Source: Aeromonas diversa CDC 2478-85 (GTDB lineage Bacteria; Pseudomonadota; Gammaproteobacteria; Enterobacterales; Aeromonadaceae). From it: a DNA stretch of 64,000 bases. Below the pieces are notes generated by a model. That model saw only the letters and a program-made list of their open reading frames with translations. It made no database searches and had not been told where the DNA came from. Each line of letters starts with the position of its first letter. Position 1 is the stretch's first letter. Made by a program: the position numbers and the translations under genes. The stretch covers positions 62,001 to 126,000 of the forward strand of contig NZ_CDCE01000016.1 in assembly GCF_000819805.1 (NCBI RefSeq), read 5' to 3'. Shown here piece after piece: positions 34,917-44,710 of this stretch.

Positions 34917-36143
34917 ATGAATGACTTGGTCAAAGGCAGCATCGATCTTATCCGCCAGCTCAACTATGGTCTGGTCTATGCCAGCCTGGAAGAGCACACA
35001 GAGCTGTCGCGCACCGATCTCTCCAGGTTGACGGGGCTTTCGCCTGCCAGCATCACCAAGATTACTCGCGAGCTACTCGATAACGAGCTGGTTGTTCCGT
35101 GTGGGGAGACCAGTGTCGGTCGGGGGCGTCGTCAGACCCTGCTGCGGATCAACGAACGCCGCTACCAGTTTCTCTCCATGCGTCTTGGCCGTGGCTACGT
35201 CGACATGGCCTTGTTTGATCTCTCCGGTCGCTCCTTGTCTCGGCATCGTCACCAGTTCAGTCAGAGCGAGCGGGAGGATCTTTTGGCGAGCCTCATTGCC
35301 GCCATTCGCCGTTTCCTGCCCGCCAAGGGGCTGCGTCTGGCGTGTGTCGCACTCTGCCTACCCGGGCAGGTGGAGCGCCATTCTGGCATGGTGCGTCACT
35401 TCCCCTATTACGATCTCCGCCACTGGCCGCTGGGCCCCACGCTGGAGGAAGCGTTTGGTGTGCCTGTGCTGGTCAGCGCCGATGTGCGTACCTGGATCCA
35501 GGCCGAGCGCGAGTGGGGGGCGGCCAAGGATTGTGCCGATGCGGTGCTGGTGTTTGTTCACAACGATATCGGGGTGGGCATGGTGGTCAATGGGCAGTTG
35601 ATCGAGAGTGAAAATGCCATGCTCGGTGACCTCAGCCATCTGCAACTCGAGCCTTACGGACAGCGTTGCTACTGCGGCGGCTTCGGCTGCGCCTGTACTC
35701 TGGTCACCAATCAGGCTCTGGAGTCACAATACCGGGAGTTACGTGCCCGAATGGGGGACGCCGATTCACCCGCTCAGGTGACCATACGCGAGCTGTGCGA
35801 GCTCGCCCTCGATGGCAACAGCCTGTGCCAGCAGATCTTGCAGCAGGCCGCCAGCCGCTTGGCCAAAGTGCTCGCCAATCTCATCTGTCTGCTCAATCCC
35901 GGAAAGCTGCTACTCGGCGGCGAGTTGGCTCGAGCCGACCGACTGCTCTTCCCCATGCTGCACCAGTCCTTGGCCAGCCAGTTACCGGGGGATTATCTGG
36001 TGCGTCTGCAGATCGAGTCGACCCGTTTCTACGAAGACCCCACCAAGCCAACCTCGATACAGGTGCACAAGGCCTTGCGTGACGGCAGCCTGTTACTGGG
36101 GTTATTGCGTGGACATGACGAAGAGAGCATTACTCGAGGCTAA
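34917..36143 (+). CDS. ROK family transcriptional regulator (Mlc/NagC-like)
   Basis: A 408-residue ROK regulator, the length of E. coli Mlc. An N-terminal winged helix (about 10-75) contains LSRTDLSRLTGLSPASITKI. The C-terminal ROK fold has the structural zinc site CYCGGFGCACT with the preceding His in GDLSHLQLEPYG. In sugar kinases and Mlc this stretch reads G-x-x-G-H; here the second Gly is Ser, so sugar binding may be altered. It probably represses a sugar uptake gene or responds to PTS state. Its 3' end overlaps convergent amrS by 14 bp. Confidence 0.88.
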   Translation: MNDLVKGSIDLIRQLNYGLVYASLEEHTELSRTDLSRLTGLSPASITKITRELLDNELVVPCGETSVGRGRRQTLLRINERRYQFLSMRLGRGYVDMALFDLSGRSLSRHRHQFSQSEREDLLASLIAAIRRFLPAKGLRLACVALCLPGQVERHSGMVRHFPYYDLRHWPLGPTLEEAFGVPVLVSADVRTWIQAEREWGAAKDCADAVLVFVHNDIGVGMVVNGQLIESENAMLGDLSHLQLEPYGQRCYCGGFGCACTLVTNQALESQYRELRARMGDADSPAQVTIRELCELALDGNSLCQQILQQAASRLAKVLANLICLLNPGKLLLGGELARADRLLFPMLHQSLASQLPGDYLVRLQIESTRFYEDPTKPTSIQVHKALRDGSLLLGLLRGHDEESITRG

Positions 36144-37194
36144 CTCTGGCTCGCCGGGGCCCCCACTCCCCGGGGGGCTCCTCAACGTGTCCACTCAGGG
36201 CCTGTTGGCAGTGTATACAGCGGCCATCGACCAGATCCCACTGACCTAGCCGATATCGGTTGCGCTCGATGAGTCGGGCGCCGCACCCGCTGCAGTAAGT
36301 GCTCTCAGAGACAGAGCTTGGCATATTCCCCGTGTAGACATGGTGCAGGCCACTTGCCAGTGCAATCTCCCGTGCCCGGAGCAGGGTATCCAGTGGGGTG
36401 GCCGGTAGGTCGGTGAGATGGAAATCGGGATGAAACGCGGTGAAGTGTAGCGGAATGTGGGGGCCTAGCTCGCGAGCCACCCACTGGCTCAGCGCCATGA
36501 GGGTGGATTCATCATCATTATGACCCGGGATAAGCAGGGTGGTGATCTCGAGCCAGCATCGAGTCTGGTGACAAATCAGCTTCAGGCACTCCAGCACGGG
36601 TGACAAGGCTCCACCGCAGAGACTGTGATAAAACCCATCACTGAACCCCTTCAAGTCGATGTTGGCGGCATCCATGGCACCGAAGAGTGCCAGGGCCGGC
36701 GCCGGGTTCACATAGCCTGCGCTGACGGCGACGGCTTTGATCCCTCTCTCATGGCAGGCCTGCGCAACGGCCAGGGTGAATTCGAGGGAGATCACGGGGT
36801 CGTTATAGGTGAAGGCAACACTGCGGCAGCCATGGTTCAGGGCGAGTTCGGCAATCTGCTCCGGGGTGGCCCGCTCGCTGAGCAACTCTTCTTCCCGTGA
36901 CTTACTGATGTTCCAGTTTTGGCAGTAGCGACAGGTGAGGTTGCAGCCCAGGGTGCCGAAGGAGAGAGTGGCGCTGCCCGGCAGAAAGTGGAACAGGGGT
37001 TTCTTCTCGATGGGGTCGATGCAAAATCCGCTGGTCTCCCCCCAGTGAGTCAGCACGATTTCACCTTCCCTGGCTTGACGCATATAGCAAACCCCGCGTT
37101 TCCCATCGCGCAACTGGCAGAATCGGGGGCAGAGGGTGCATTCGACCCGTCCGTCGTCCAATAGTCTCCAGTAGTGGGTGGGGTGAATATCCAT
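36130..37194 (-). CDS. amrS: AmmeMemoRadiSam system radical SAM enzyme
   Basis: A 354-residue radical SAM protein. The 4Fe-4S motif is CNLTCRYC at Cys84, Cys88 and Cys91. An N-terminal cysteine set C19-x2-C22-x3-C26, plus Cys36, precedes it, a feature of the AmrS branch of the COG1180 (PflA-like) family. It lacks the N-terminal GTVDGPG region of true PflA. The substrate and modification are unknown. Of two adjacent ATGs, the one at 37194 is 6 nt from GAGGAG. It is divergent from amrB-amrA over a 56-bp gap, the typical partner set. Confidence 0.9.
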   Translation of the reverse strand: MDIHPTHYWRLLDDGRVECTLCPRFCQLRDGKRGVCYMRQAREGEIVLTHWGETSGFCIDPIEKKPLFHFLPGSATLSFGTLGCNLTCRYCQNWNISKSREEELLSERATPEQIAELALNHGCRSVAFTYNDPVISLEFTLAVAQACHERGIKAVAVSAGYVNPAPALALFGAMDAANIDLKGFSDGFYHSLCGGALSPVLECLKLICHQTRCWLEITTLLIPGHNDDESTLMALSQWVARELGPHIPLHFTAFHPDFHLTDLPATPLDTLLRAREIALASGLHHVYTGNMPSSVSESTYCSGCGARLIERNRYRLGQWDLVDGRCIHCQQALSGHVEEPPGEWGPRRARVSLE

Positions 37195-37250
37195 CATGTA
37201 CTCCTCGTCTCTCCTATTATTTTAGTGGGCCCAGCACGAGGAGCACGGCC

Positions 37251-38030
37251 ATGAGCCAGATCCGGGCACCGGCAGTGGCCGGTTATTTTTATCCGGCCGA
37301 GAAGCAAGCGCTGCATTCTTGGCTCTGCACCCATCTCGACCCCTTACCCTTCTCGCATGTCTCCCCTCAGGCCCTGCTACTGCCCCATGCCGGTTACCCA
37401 TATAGCGGAGCCCTGGCCGCGCAGGGGGTGGCGACATTGGCGCGACAAGGGATTACTCGGGTGGTGATCCTCGCCCCGGCGCACAGGGTGCCGCTGCGAG
37501 GCGTGGCGCTGCCTGATCGTGAATGTCAGGGCTTTCAAACTCCCCTAGGCGTCGTTCCACTGGCGATGGAGGCGCTGACGGCCCTCGCCAGGCACGAAGG
37601 GTTTATCTGGTCCGAAGAGGCACACCGGCAGGAGCACGCCATTGAGGTACTGCTGCCTCTGCTACAGCATCGATTGGTGCAGTTTGCACTGGTTCCCCTG
37701 GTGGTGGGCGATTGCGATGCCGCCTGGCTTGCGGCTCATCTTGCGTCTCTGCTCGATGAATCGACGCTACTCATCAGCAGCAGCGATCTCAGTCATTTTA
37801 TGACTCAGGCCCAAGCCAGAGCCCTCGATGACAAGACACTGGCACAGGTGCTCTCCCTGATGCCAGGGGTCGGGCCGCGCCAGGCGTGTGGCTGCTTTGG
37901 CCTCAACGCCTTGCTGTTGCTGGCCAAAGCGCGTGGCTGGCGGGCGATGCTGCTCGGCCAGCGTGACTCGGGACAGGTAACGGGTGAGAGTGAGCGAGTG
38001 GTGGGTTATGGCTGCGTCGGATTCTATTGA
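37251..38030 (+). CDS. amrB: AmmeMemoRadiSam system protein B (MEMO1 family)
   Basis: A 259-residue MEMO-family protein related to class III extradiol dioxygenases. RAPAVAGYFYPAEKQAL at the N-terminus is the classic signature. His46 in LLLPHAGYPYSG and His78 in LAPAHRVPLRG correspond to metal-site histidines, with a Cys in ACGCFGLNALL towards the end. Human MEMO1 binds reduced metal; no enzymatic role is settled for bacteria. GAGGAG lies upstream of the ATG at 37251. It overlaps amrA by 23 bp, so the two are translationally coupled. Confidence 0.92.
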   Translation: MSQIRAPAVAGYFYPAEKQALHSWLCTHLDPLPFSHVSPQALLLPHAGYPYSGALAAQGVATLARQGITRVVILAPAHRVPLRGVALPDRECQGFQTPLGVVPLAMEALTALARHEGFIWSEEAHRQEHAIEVLLPLLQHRLVQFALVPLVVGDCDAAWLAAHLASLLDESTLLISSSDLSHFMTQAQARALDDKTLAQVLSLMPGVGPRQACGCFGLNALLLLAKARGWRAMLLGQRDSGQVTGESERVVGYGCVGFY

Positions 38031-38607
38031 GTTACCGGAACTGAGTCCGGAAGCCGAGCGGGCGCTGCTGAGGATTGCCCGTCTGAGCATCGCCAGCCGT
38101 TGGCAGGCGTCAGCCAGTGAGGCGCTCAGCCAGGCGATCAGCGCCATGCCACTGGCCGGTAACGAGCTTGCCTGCTTTGTCACCCTGCATAAGGCGGGGC
38201 GACTGCGCGGCTGCATCGGTTGTCTGACACCCCAGGGGCCCCTGTGCGAGGCATTGCCACGTTTTGCCCGTCTGGCCGCCTTCGACGATCCCCGCTTCTC
38301 CCCTCTGGCAGAGAGCGAGCTATCCATCCTGAGTGTGAGTATCTCTCTGCTTGGGCCTCTGGTACCCCTGGAGGTGACCGGACGCGCCGAGCTGTTGGCG
38401 ACCCTGAGGCCGGGCCTGGATGGACTCTGGCTGACGGGGGGAGGGCGTAAGGCGACCTTTTTGCCCGCCGTCTGGCGTGAGCTGCCGGAGCCTGAGGTGT
38501 TCCTGGATAACTTGCTTCACAAGGGGGGCTGGCCGGCGGGGGGCTGGCCGGCGCAGATGTCGGTCTGGCGTTACCGTGTGCGGGAGTTCGGTGAGCTAGG
38601 GGGATAA
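38008..38607 (+). CDS. amrA: AmmeMemoRadiSam system protein A (AMMECR1 family)
   Basis: A 199-residue AMMECR1-domain protein. The family motif LRGCIGCL is at about residues 62-69, followed by AAFDDPRFSPL, ELSILSVSISLL and a TFLPAVWRELPEPEVFLDNL block. Function is unknown in any organism with certainty. Near the C-terminus a 15-bp tandem duplication gives GGWPAGGWPA. The start at 38008 lies inside the amrB end; the ribosome binding site is poor, consistent with coupling. It ends immediately before a terminator shared with convergent pflB. Confidence 0.9.
   Translation: MAASDSIELPELSPEAERALLRIARLSIASRWQASASEALSQAISAMPLAGNELACFVTLHKAGRLRGCIGCLTPQGPLCEALPRFARLAAFDDPRFSPLAESELSILSVSISLLGPLVPLEVTGRAELLATLRPGLDGLWLTGGGRKATFLPAVWRELPEPEVFLDNLLHKGGWPAGGWPAQMSVWRYRVREFGELGG
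38523..38552 (+). repeat. 15-bp tandem duplication inside amrA
   Basis: The unit GGGGGGCTGGCCGGC occurs twice back-to-back (38523-38537 and 38538-38552) without a mismatch. It adds five residues in frame near the AMMECR1 C-terminus and looks like a recent slippage event. Confidence 0.9.
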
Positions 38608-38609
38608 AA

Positions 38610-38636
38610 AAAACCGGCGCACGAGGCGCCGGTTTT
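38610..38636. terminator. Bidirectional terminator between amrA and pflB
   Basis: AAAACCGGCGC (38610-38620), loop ACGAG and GCGCCGGTTTT (38626-38636) form a perfect 11-bp stem with A and T tracts, serving both convergent genes. Confidence 0.9.
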
Positions 38637-38653
38637 ATCACTGAACTCATGAA

Positions 38654-40936
<2,283 letters not shown>

Positions 40937-40978
40937 TTTCATTACCTCTCACGGTATTGATGTAGTCCGCAATCATCC

Positions 40979-41827
40979 TTAATGATGACGACGGAAGATA
41001 AACCAGTAAGTCAGACCAACCATGACGCCACCACCAATGATGTTACCTATGGTGACCGGGATCAGGTTGTTGAAGACAAAGTTGGATACGGTCAGGTCGG
41101 CAAACTTGGCCGGATCCACGGCGATTGCCTGCCAGAATTCGGGGCCTGCGATGGCGTGGATGACGATGCCGACCGGGATCATGAACATGTTGGCGATGCT
41201 GTGCTCAAAGCCGGAGGCGACGAACATGGCAACGGGCAGCAGCATGACGATGACCTTGTCGGTGGCGCTACGGGCACCGAAGGCCATCCACACGGCGAGG
41301 CACACCATCAGGTTACAGAGAATGCCCAGCGCGACCGCTTCGATGAAAGTATGGTGGATCTTGTGCTGGGCCACCTTCATGGCATTGAGGCCCCATTGGC
41401 CATCGGCTGCCATGTATTGGGAAGAGAGGGCGATCAGCGCCACCATGATGAGGCCGCCGACCAGGTTACCGAAGTAGACGATACCCCAGTTACGCAGCAG
41501 TTGGCCCCAGGTGATGCGGTTGGCCGCCTTGGCGACCAGGGTCAGGGTGGTGGAGGTGAACAACTCACCACCGAGCAGCACGCAGAGGATGAGGCCGAGG
41601 GAGAAGCACAGACCTCCCACCAGCTTGGTCATGCCCCAAGCAACGGAGCCTGCACCCGTGGTGACAGTGATATAGAAGATGAAGGCAATCGCGATAAAGG
41701 CGCCGGCCGTGATGGCCAGGGGAAAAGCCTTGTACGCAGGTTTGGTCGCTTTTCCATAGGTGATGTCTTCTGCCAGTGCGGCGATGGCTTCAGGCTTGAG
41801 ACTATCGAAGGGGGATTCGGCTTTCAA
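40979..41827 (-). CDS. focA: Formate channel FocA
   Basis: A 282-residue, six-helix formate-nitrite transporter (E. coli FocA is 285). LKAESPFDSLKPEAIA aligns with the E. coli N-terminus, and the GELFTSTTL, NLVGG and FEHSIANMF motifs line the pentameric channel. It moves formate in both directions. The start is set to a TTG at 41827, with GGTGA 7 nt upstream. A further upstream ATG at 41896 is open in frame but lies inside an FNR-like site and before the predicted transcript start. It is the first gene of focA-pflB. Confidence 0.9.
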   Translation of the reverse strand: MKAESPFDSLKPEAIAALAEDITYGKATKPAYKAFPLAITAGAFIAIAFIFYITVTTGAGSVAWGMTKLVGGLCFSLGLILCVLLGGELFTSTTLTLVAKAANRITWGQLLRNWGIVYFGNLVGGLIMVALIALSSQYMAADGQWGLNAMKVAQHKIHHTFIEAVALGILCNLMVCLAVWMAFGARSATDKVIVMLLPVAMFVASGFEHSIANMFMIPVGIVIHAIAGPEFWQAIAVDPAKFADLTVSNFVFNNLIPVTIGNIIGGGVMVGLTYWFIFRRHH

Positions 41828-41860
41828 TTCAGTGTCACCCGAGAGTTGATGTCTGGTGAA

Positions 41861-41902
41861 ATCATAGCAAAGGCCCCTGGCGTCAAAGTTGACCATGATC
41901 AA
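41861..41902 (-). promoter_or_regulatory. Class II FNR-dependent promoter of focA-pflB
   Basis: On the minus strand, TTGATCATGGTCAA (41902-41889) is one base from the FNR consensus TTGATnnnnATCAA. An extended -10 TGCTATGAT has its hexamer at 41866-41861. The hexamer begins 30 nt after the operator centre, which puts the centre at -41.5, exactly the class II geometry. The predicted transcript start is about 41854, leaving a 27-nt leader before the TTG. Confidence 0.8.
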
Positions 41903-42164
41903 TTTTCGCAAATCATTAATGTAATTTTACTACACAATTGAGCCTCTAATGAGGCCTTTCTGCGATGTTGAGTTGCTGATGAAACTAGTGGGTGGTTTTT
42001 CATAACCTCATGATTGGTAAGCTTTAAATTGGTAAGTGCTAATTATCGCTAAAAAAAAGTCGTGATACTTCAACAGGTTGCCATGTGCTGGTGGCTTAGC
42101 TCATAAGAGGTAATTATTGTTCTTTACCATCATTTTGTGATGGCGGACACAGAGTCAAGAATGA
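41903..42164. other. focA upstream region with direct repeat
   Basis: AT-rich non-coding DNA between focA and ycaO. ATTGGTAAG occurs at 42013-42021 and again at 42028-42036, a 15-bp period suited to binding on nearly one DNA face. CCATCA/TGATGG forms a small hairpin at 42127-42143. In E. coli this interval carries several ArcA and IHF sites; I cannot assign those here. Confidence 0.45.
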
Positions 42165-42188
42165 GAGAGGGGGCTGATGCCCCCTCTC
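42165..42188 (-). terminator. Terminator of ycaO
   Basis: GAGAGGGGGC (42165-42174), loop TGAT and GCCCCCTCTC (42179-42188) form a perfect 10-bp stem starting 4 bp after the ycaO stop. The following minus-strand sequence is only modestly T-rich. Confidence 0.75.
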
Positions 42189-42192
42189 ACTA

Positions 42193-43956
42193 TCATTGCC
42201 AGCTGAAGGCGCGCTTGGCGCGTTGCAGCTTCTCGTAGGCAGCCAGCAGCTTCTGGTGCAGAGGGAATTGAACCAGCGACTCGTCGCCGCTCTCGAGACC
42301 GTGGAAGCGCGCTTCACCGTTGGCGTGGCGCCATGCCTCCTGGAAGGCGGCTTCGCCGTACATGCGAGCGAAGACGGCAGAGTACTGCTCTGGCTCGCGC
42401 TCATCGTCGAGCAGCAGCTCTACCGAGCTCTTGAGGGCACGGTAGTAGTTGGCTCGCTCGGCAGTGAAGACCGACTGGTTGAACTCCATGGTCCAGTCGA
42501 TCCACTCCAGCGCCGTTTCCAGTTCGCCGGCGGCCAGGGCCAGCATGGCCTTGAGCTCGCCCACCCGCAGGGTGTGCAGGGCGGTGCCCTTGGCGGCGGC
42601 GATGCCGAGCAGCTCGCGTACCCGGGTGCGCTCGTCGTGCCCTTCCTCTTCCAGCTGATCGTAGAGGGCCATGTACTGCTCGGCGTCCCACTCCAGAGAC
42701 GGCAGGGCCAGGATCACCTCACGCAGGTGGGCGCCCATGTTGTTGTTGGCCAGCAGCAGATCCTCGGCCGGATAGATATCAGACATACCCGGCACCAGGA
42801 TGCGACAGGCATAGACACCGAGGTGCTCGTAGTCGGCGATGTAAACCGGCTGCTCGAGCTCGTGGAAGATGCCGATCAGGTGGTCGAACTCCTCCTGGGT
42901 GGAGCCGGCGAAGTTCCAGTCGGCGAACTCGAAGTCGGCGTCTTTCTTGAACAGATCCCAGCTGATGAGGCCCGAGGAGTCGATGAAGTGGGTCTCCAGG
43001 TTGTGATGATCCGCCACCTCGTCGTTATCGAAGGCCGGCGGCATGAAGACGTCGAGATCCTTGAGGCCACGGCCCTGCAGCAGCTCGGTCACGGTGCGCT
43101 CGAAGGCCACCTCGAAGCGCGGATGGGCGCCGAAGGAGGCAAAGCAGGTGCCGTTCTTGGGGTTGAGCAGCACCACGCAGATGACCGGGTAGCGGCCACC
43201 GAGGGAGGCGTCATAGCTCAAGATCGGGAAGCCTTCGGCCTCCAGGGCATCGATGGCAGCCTTGATGCCCGGGTAGCGGGCGATCACCTCGCTCGGGATC
43301 TCCGGCAGGCTGATGGCCTCGGCGATGATCTTGTTTTTGACGTGGCGCTCGAATACCTCGGAGAGTCCCTGGGTGCGGGCCTCGGTCTTGGTGTTACCGG
43401 CGCTCATGCCGTTGGAGACGTAGAGGTTGCCGATGATGTTCATCGGGATATAAACGGTCTGGTGATCCGACTGGCGCTCGAAGGGCAAGGCGACGATGCC
43501 GCGCGCTTCGTTGTTGGACTGCAGATCCACCAGCATGTCGGCGGTCACTTCCCCTTCCGGGTTGTAGAACTTGCGGGTGAAGTCGTCGAGCAGACCCGCC
43601 GGCAGCTTGTCGCCCTCGATGGGGAACCACTTCTCGTTCGGGTAGTGGACGAAGTCGCCATTGGCAACCTCTTCACCCAGGTAGAAGTCGGCGAAGAAGT
43701 AGTTGGTGGAGAGTCGCTCGAAGTACTCGCCCAGTGCCGAGGCCAGGGCCGCCTTCTTGCTGGCGCCCTTGCCGTTGGTAAAGCACAGGGGGCACTCCTT
43801 GTCGCGAATGTGTACCGACCAGACGTTGGGAACGGGGTTGAGCCAGGAGGCCTCTTCGATGTCGAAACCCAGGGCCTGCAACTTGGTCTGGAAGCGCTCG
43901 ATGGAGTCTTCCAGTGCCGCGTCCTTGCCGGGAATAAAGGTGTGGTCAGTCATCAT
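42193..43956 (-). CDS. ycaO: YcaO family protein (ribosomal S12 methylthiotransferase accessory factor)
   Basis: A 587-residue protein, against 586 in E. coli YcaO, with near-identical runs such as SIERFQTKLQALGF and EASWLNPVPNVWSVHIRDKE. The N-terminal YcaO ATP-binding domain (about 50-390) has the GEYFERLST and SEVFERHVKNK acidic motifs. The C-terminal third is a TPR-like helical domain. In E. coli it helps RimO in beta-methylthiolation of ribosomal protein S12. AGGAACAACA precedes the ATG at 43956. It lies upstream of focA in the same order as in enterobacteria. Confidence 0.93.
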   Translation of the reverse strand: MMTDHTFIPGKDAALEDSIERFQTKLQALGFDIEEASWLNPVPNVWSVHIRDKECPLCFTNGKGASKKAALASALGEYFERLSTNYFFADFYLGEEVANGDFVHYPNEKWFPIEGDKLPAGLLDDFTRKFYNPEGEVTADMLVDLQSNNEARGIVALPFERQSDHQTVYIPMNIIGNLYVSNGMSAGNTKTEARTQGLSEVFERHVKNKIIAEAISLPEIPSEVIARYPGIKAAIDALEAEGFPILSYDASLGGRYPVICVVLLNPKNGTCFASFGAHPRFEVAFERTVTELLQGRGLKDLDVFMPPAFDNDEVADHHNLETHFIDSSGLISWDLFKKDADFEFADWNFAGSTQEEFDHLIGIFHELEQPVYIADYEHLGVYACRILVPGMSDIYPAEDLLLANNNMGAHLREVILALPSLEWDAEQYMALYDQLEEEGHDERTRVRELLGIAAAKGTALHTLRVGELKAMLALAAGELETALEWIDWTMEFNQSVFTAERANYYRALKSSVELLLDDEREPEQYSAVFARMYGEAAFQEAWRHANGEARFHGLESGDESLVQFPLHQKLLAAYEKLQRAKRAFSWQ

Positions 43957-44080
43957 TGTTGTTCCTGATTGGCTCATGTTTGGCCGCAGATAATAGCAGG
44001 AGCGAGCGGTGTTGGCAGGCCATTGCATAAGGAATTTGGTGCCCCGGTCGACGCGGCCGCCAGCCAGGATTGGCATAGAG

Positions 44081-44398
44081 TTATCCGGTGATGAATTTAA
44101 GCCCCAAGATGCCGACAACGATGAGCCCGACACAGACCAGCCGCGCCCCGTTGGCCGGCTCGTTAAAGAGCAGGATCCCGAGCAGCACTGTGCCGACAGC
44201 CCCGATGCCGGTCCACACCGCGTAGGCGGTGCCAAGGGGGAGATGGCGCACCGCCTGGGCGAGCAGCGCTATGCTCGCCCCCATGGCAGCCAGGGTCAGC
44301 AGGGTAGGAAGGGGGCGGGTAAACCCTTGCGTATATTTAAGGCCTATGGCCCAGGCGACCTCGAACAGGCCGGCGAGCAGCAGTATTATCCAAGGTAT
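44081..44398 (-). CDS. gdx: Guanidinium exporter Gdx (SMR family, formerly SugE)
   Basis: A 105-residue, four-helix small multidrug resistance protein that exports guanidinium in exchange for protons. [20 protein letters not shown] contains the essential membrane Glu (Glu13), and [14 protein letters not shown] is the Gdx-type signature. The codon where homologs start (Met-x-Trp-Ile-Ile) reads ATA at 44398. The only other in-frame start is a GTG at 44506, which lies upstream of the predicted promoter's start site. Either initiation is at ATA, or the start codon was lost by an ATG-to-ATA change. A guanidine-II riboswitch lies in the leader. Confidence 0.85.
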   Translation of the reverse strand: MPWIILLLAGLFEVAWAIGLKYTQGFTRPLPTLLTLAAMGASIALLAQAVRHLPLGTAYAVWTGIGAVGTVLLGILLFNEPANGARLVCVGLIVVGILGLKFITG

Positions 44399-44416
44399 GA
44401 GAGTGTCATCGCCAAG

Positions 44417-44462
44417 GCCGGGTCGTCCCGGCGAAAGGAGAGCCGCCAGGGTCGTCCCCGGC
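44417..44462 (-). promoter_or_regulatory. Guanidine-II (mini-ykkC) riboswitch
   Basis: On the minus strand, hairpin P1 is GCCGGGG-ACGA-CCCTGGC (44462-44445, 7 bp with one G-T pair). Hairpin P2 is GCCGGG-ACGA-CCCGGC (44432-44417, 6 bp). A 12-nt linker joins them. Two tandem hairpins with ACGA loops closed by G-C pairs are the defining feature of guanidine-II riboswitches, which control gdx genes. Its position immediately before gdx fits. Confidence 0.88.
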
Positions 44463-44488
44463 GGGGCTGCATGCTGCCGCGAGGCCCC

Positions 44489-44517
44489 ATTGTAGCCAAG
44501 CGCCACTCAGGGAGCCA
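44489..44517 (-). promoter_or_regulatory. Probable gdx promoter
   Basis: -10 TACAAT (44494-44489) with a 17-bp spacer to TGGCTC (44517-44512). The -35 match is poor. The predicted start at about 44482 would place the whole riboswitch in the leader RNA. Confidence 0.55.
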
Positions 44518-44710
44518 CTTTTTGCCCGGATCCCTGTCTGTTGCAGCGAGCGGTGACGATTATTGCAGAAATCGACTTGCGCGGCGGCCCACAATCCGTA
44601 ATGTGGAGTGACGCATTTTTCGCAGCGCAGTTTTTGTTACCGCTCTGTTGCCAAAGGGGCTCAGGGCGTTTTTACAGAGCATTTCTCAGCTATCCAGGGT
44701 AGGAAATATC

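Noticed and set aside
36130..37194. Calling amrS pyruvate formate-lyase activating enzyme because it is near pflB
   Set aside because: It has the AmrS N-terminal Cys cluster and is partnered with amrB and amrA. The PflA N-terminal motif is absent.
41896..41911. Upstream ATG/TTG starts for focA
   Set aside because: They lie within the FNR-like operator, lack a ribosome binding site and precede the predicted transcript start.
42196..43968. 590-codon plus-strand open frame over ycaO
   Set aside because: YcaO on the minus strand matches the E. coli protein end to end. The opposite frame has no recognisable domain.
44600..44710. Lysine riboswitch upstream of asd
   Set aside because: The leader is only about 110 nt and I could not find the multi-helix core or conserved loops.
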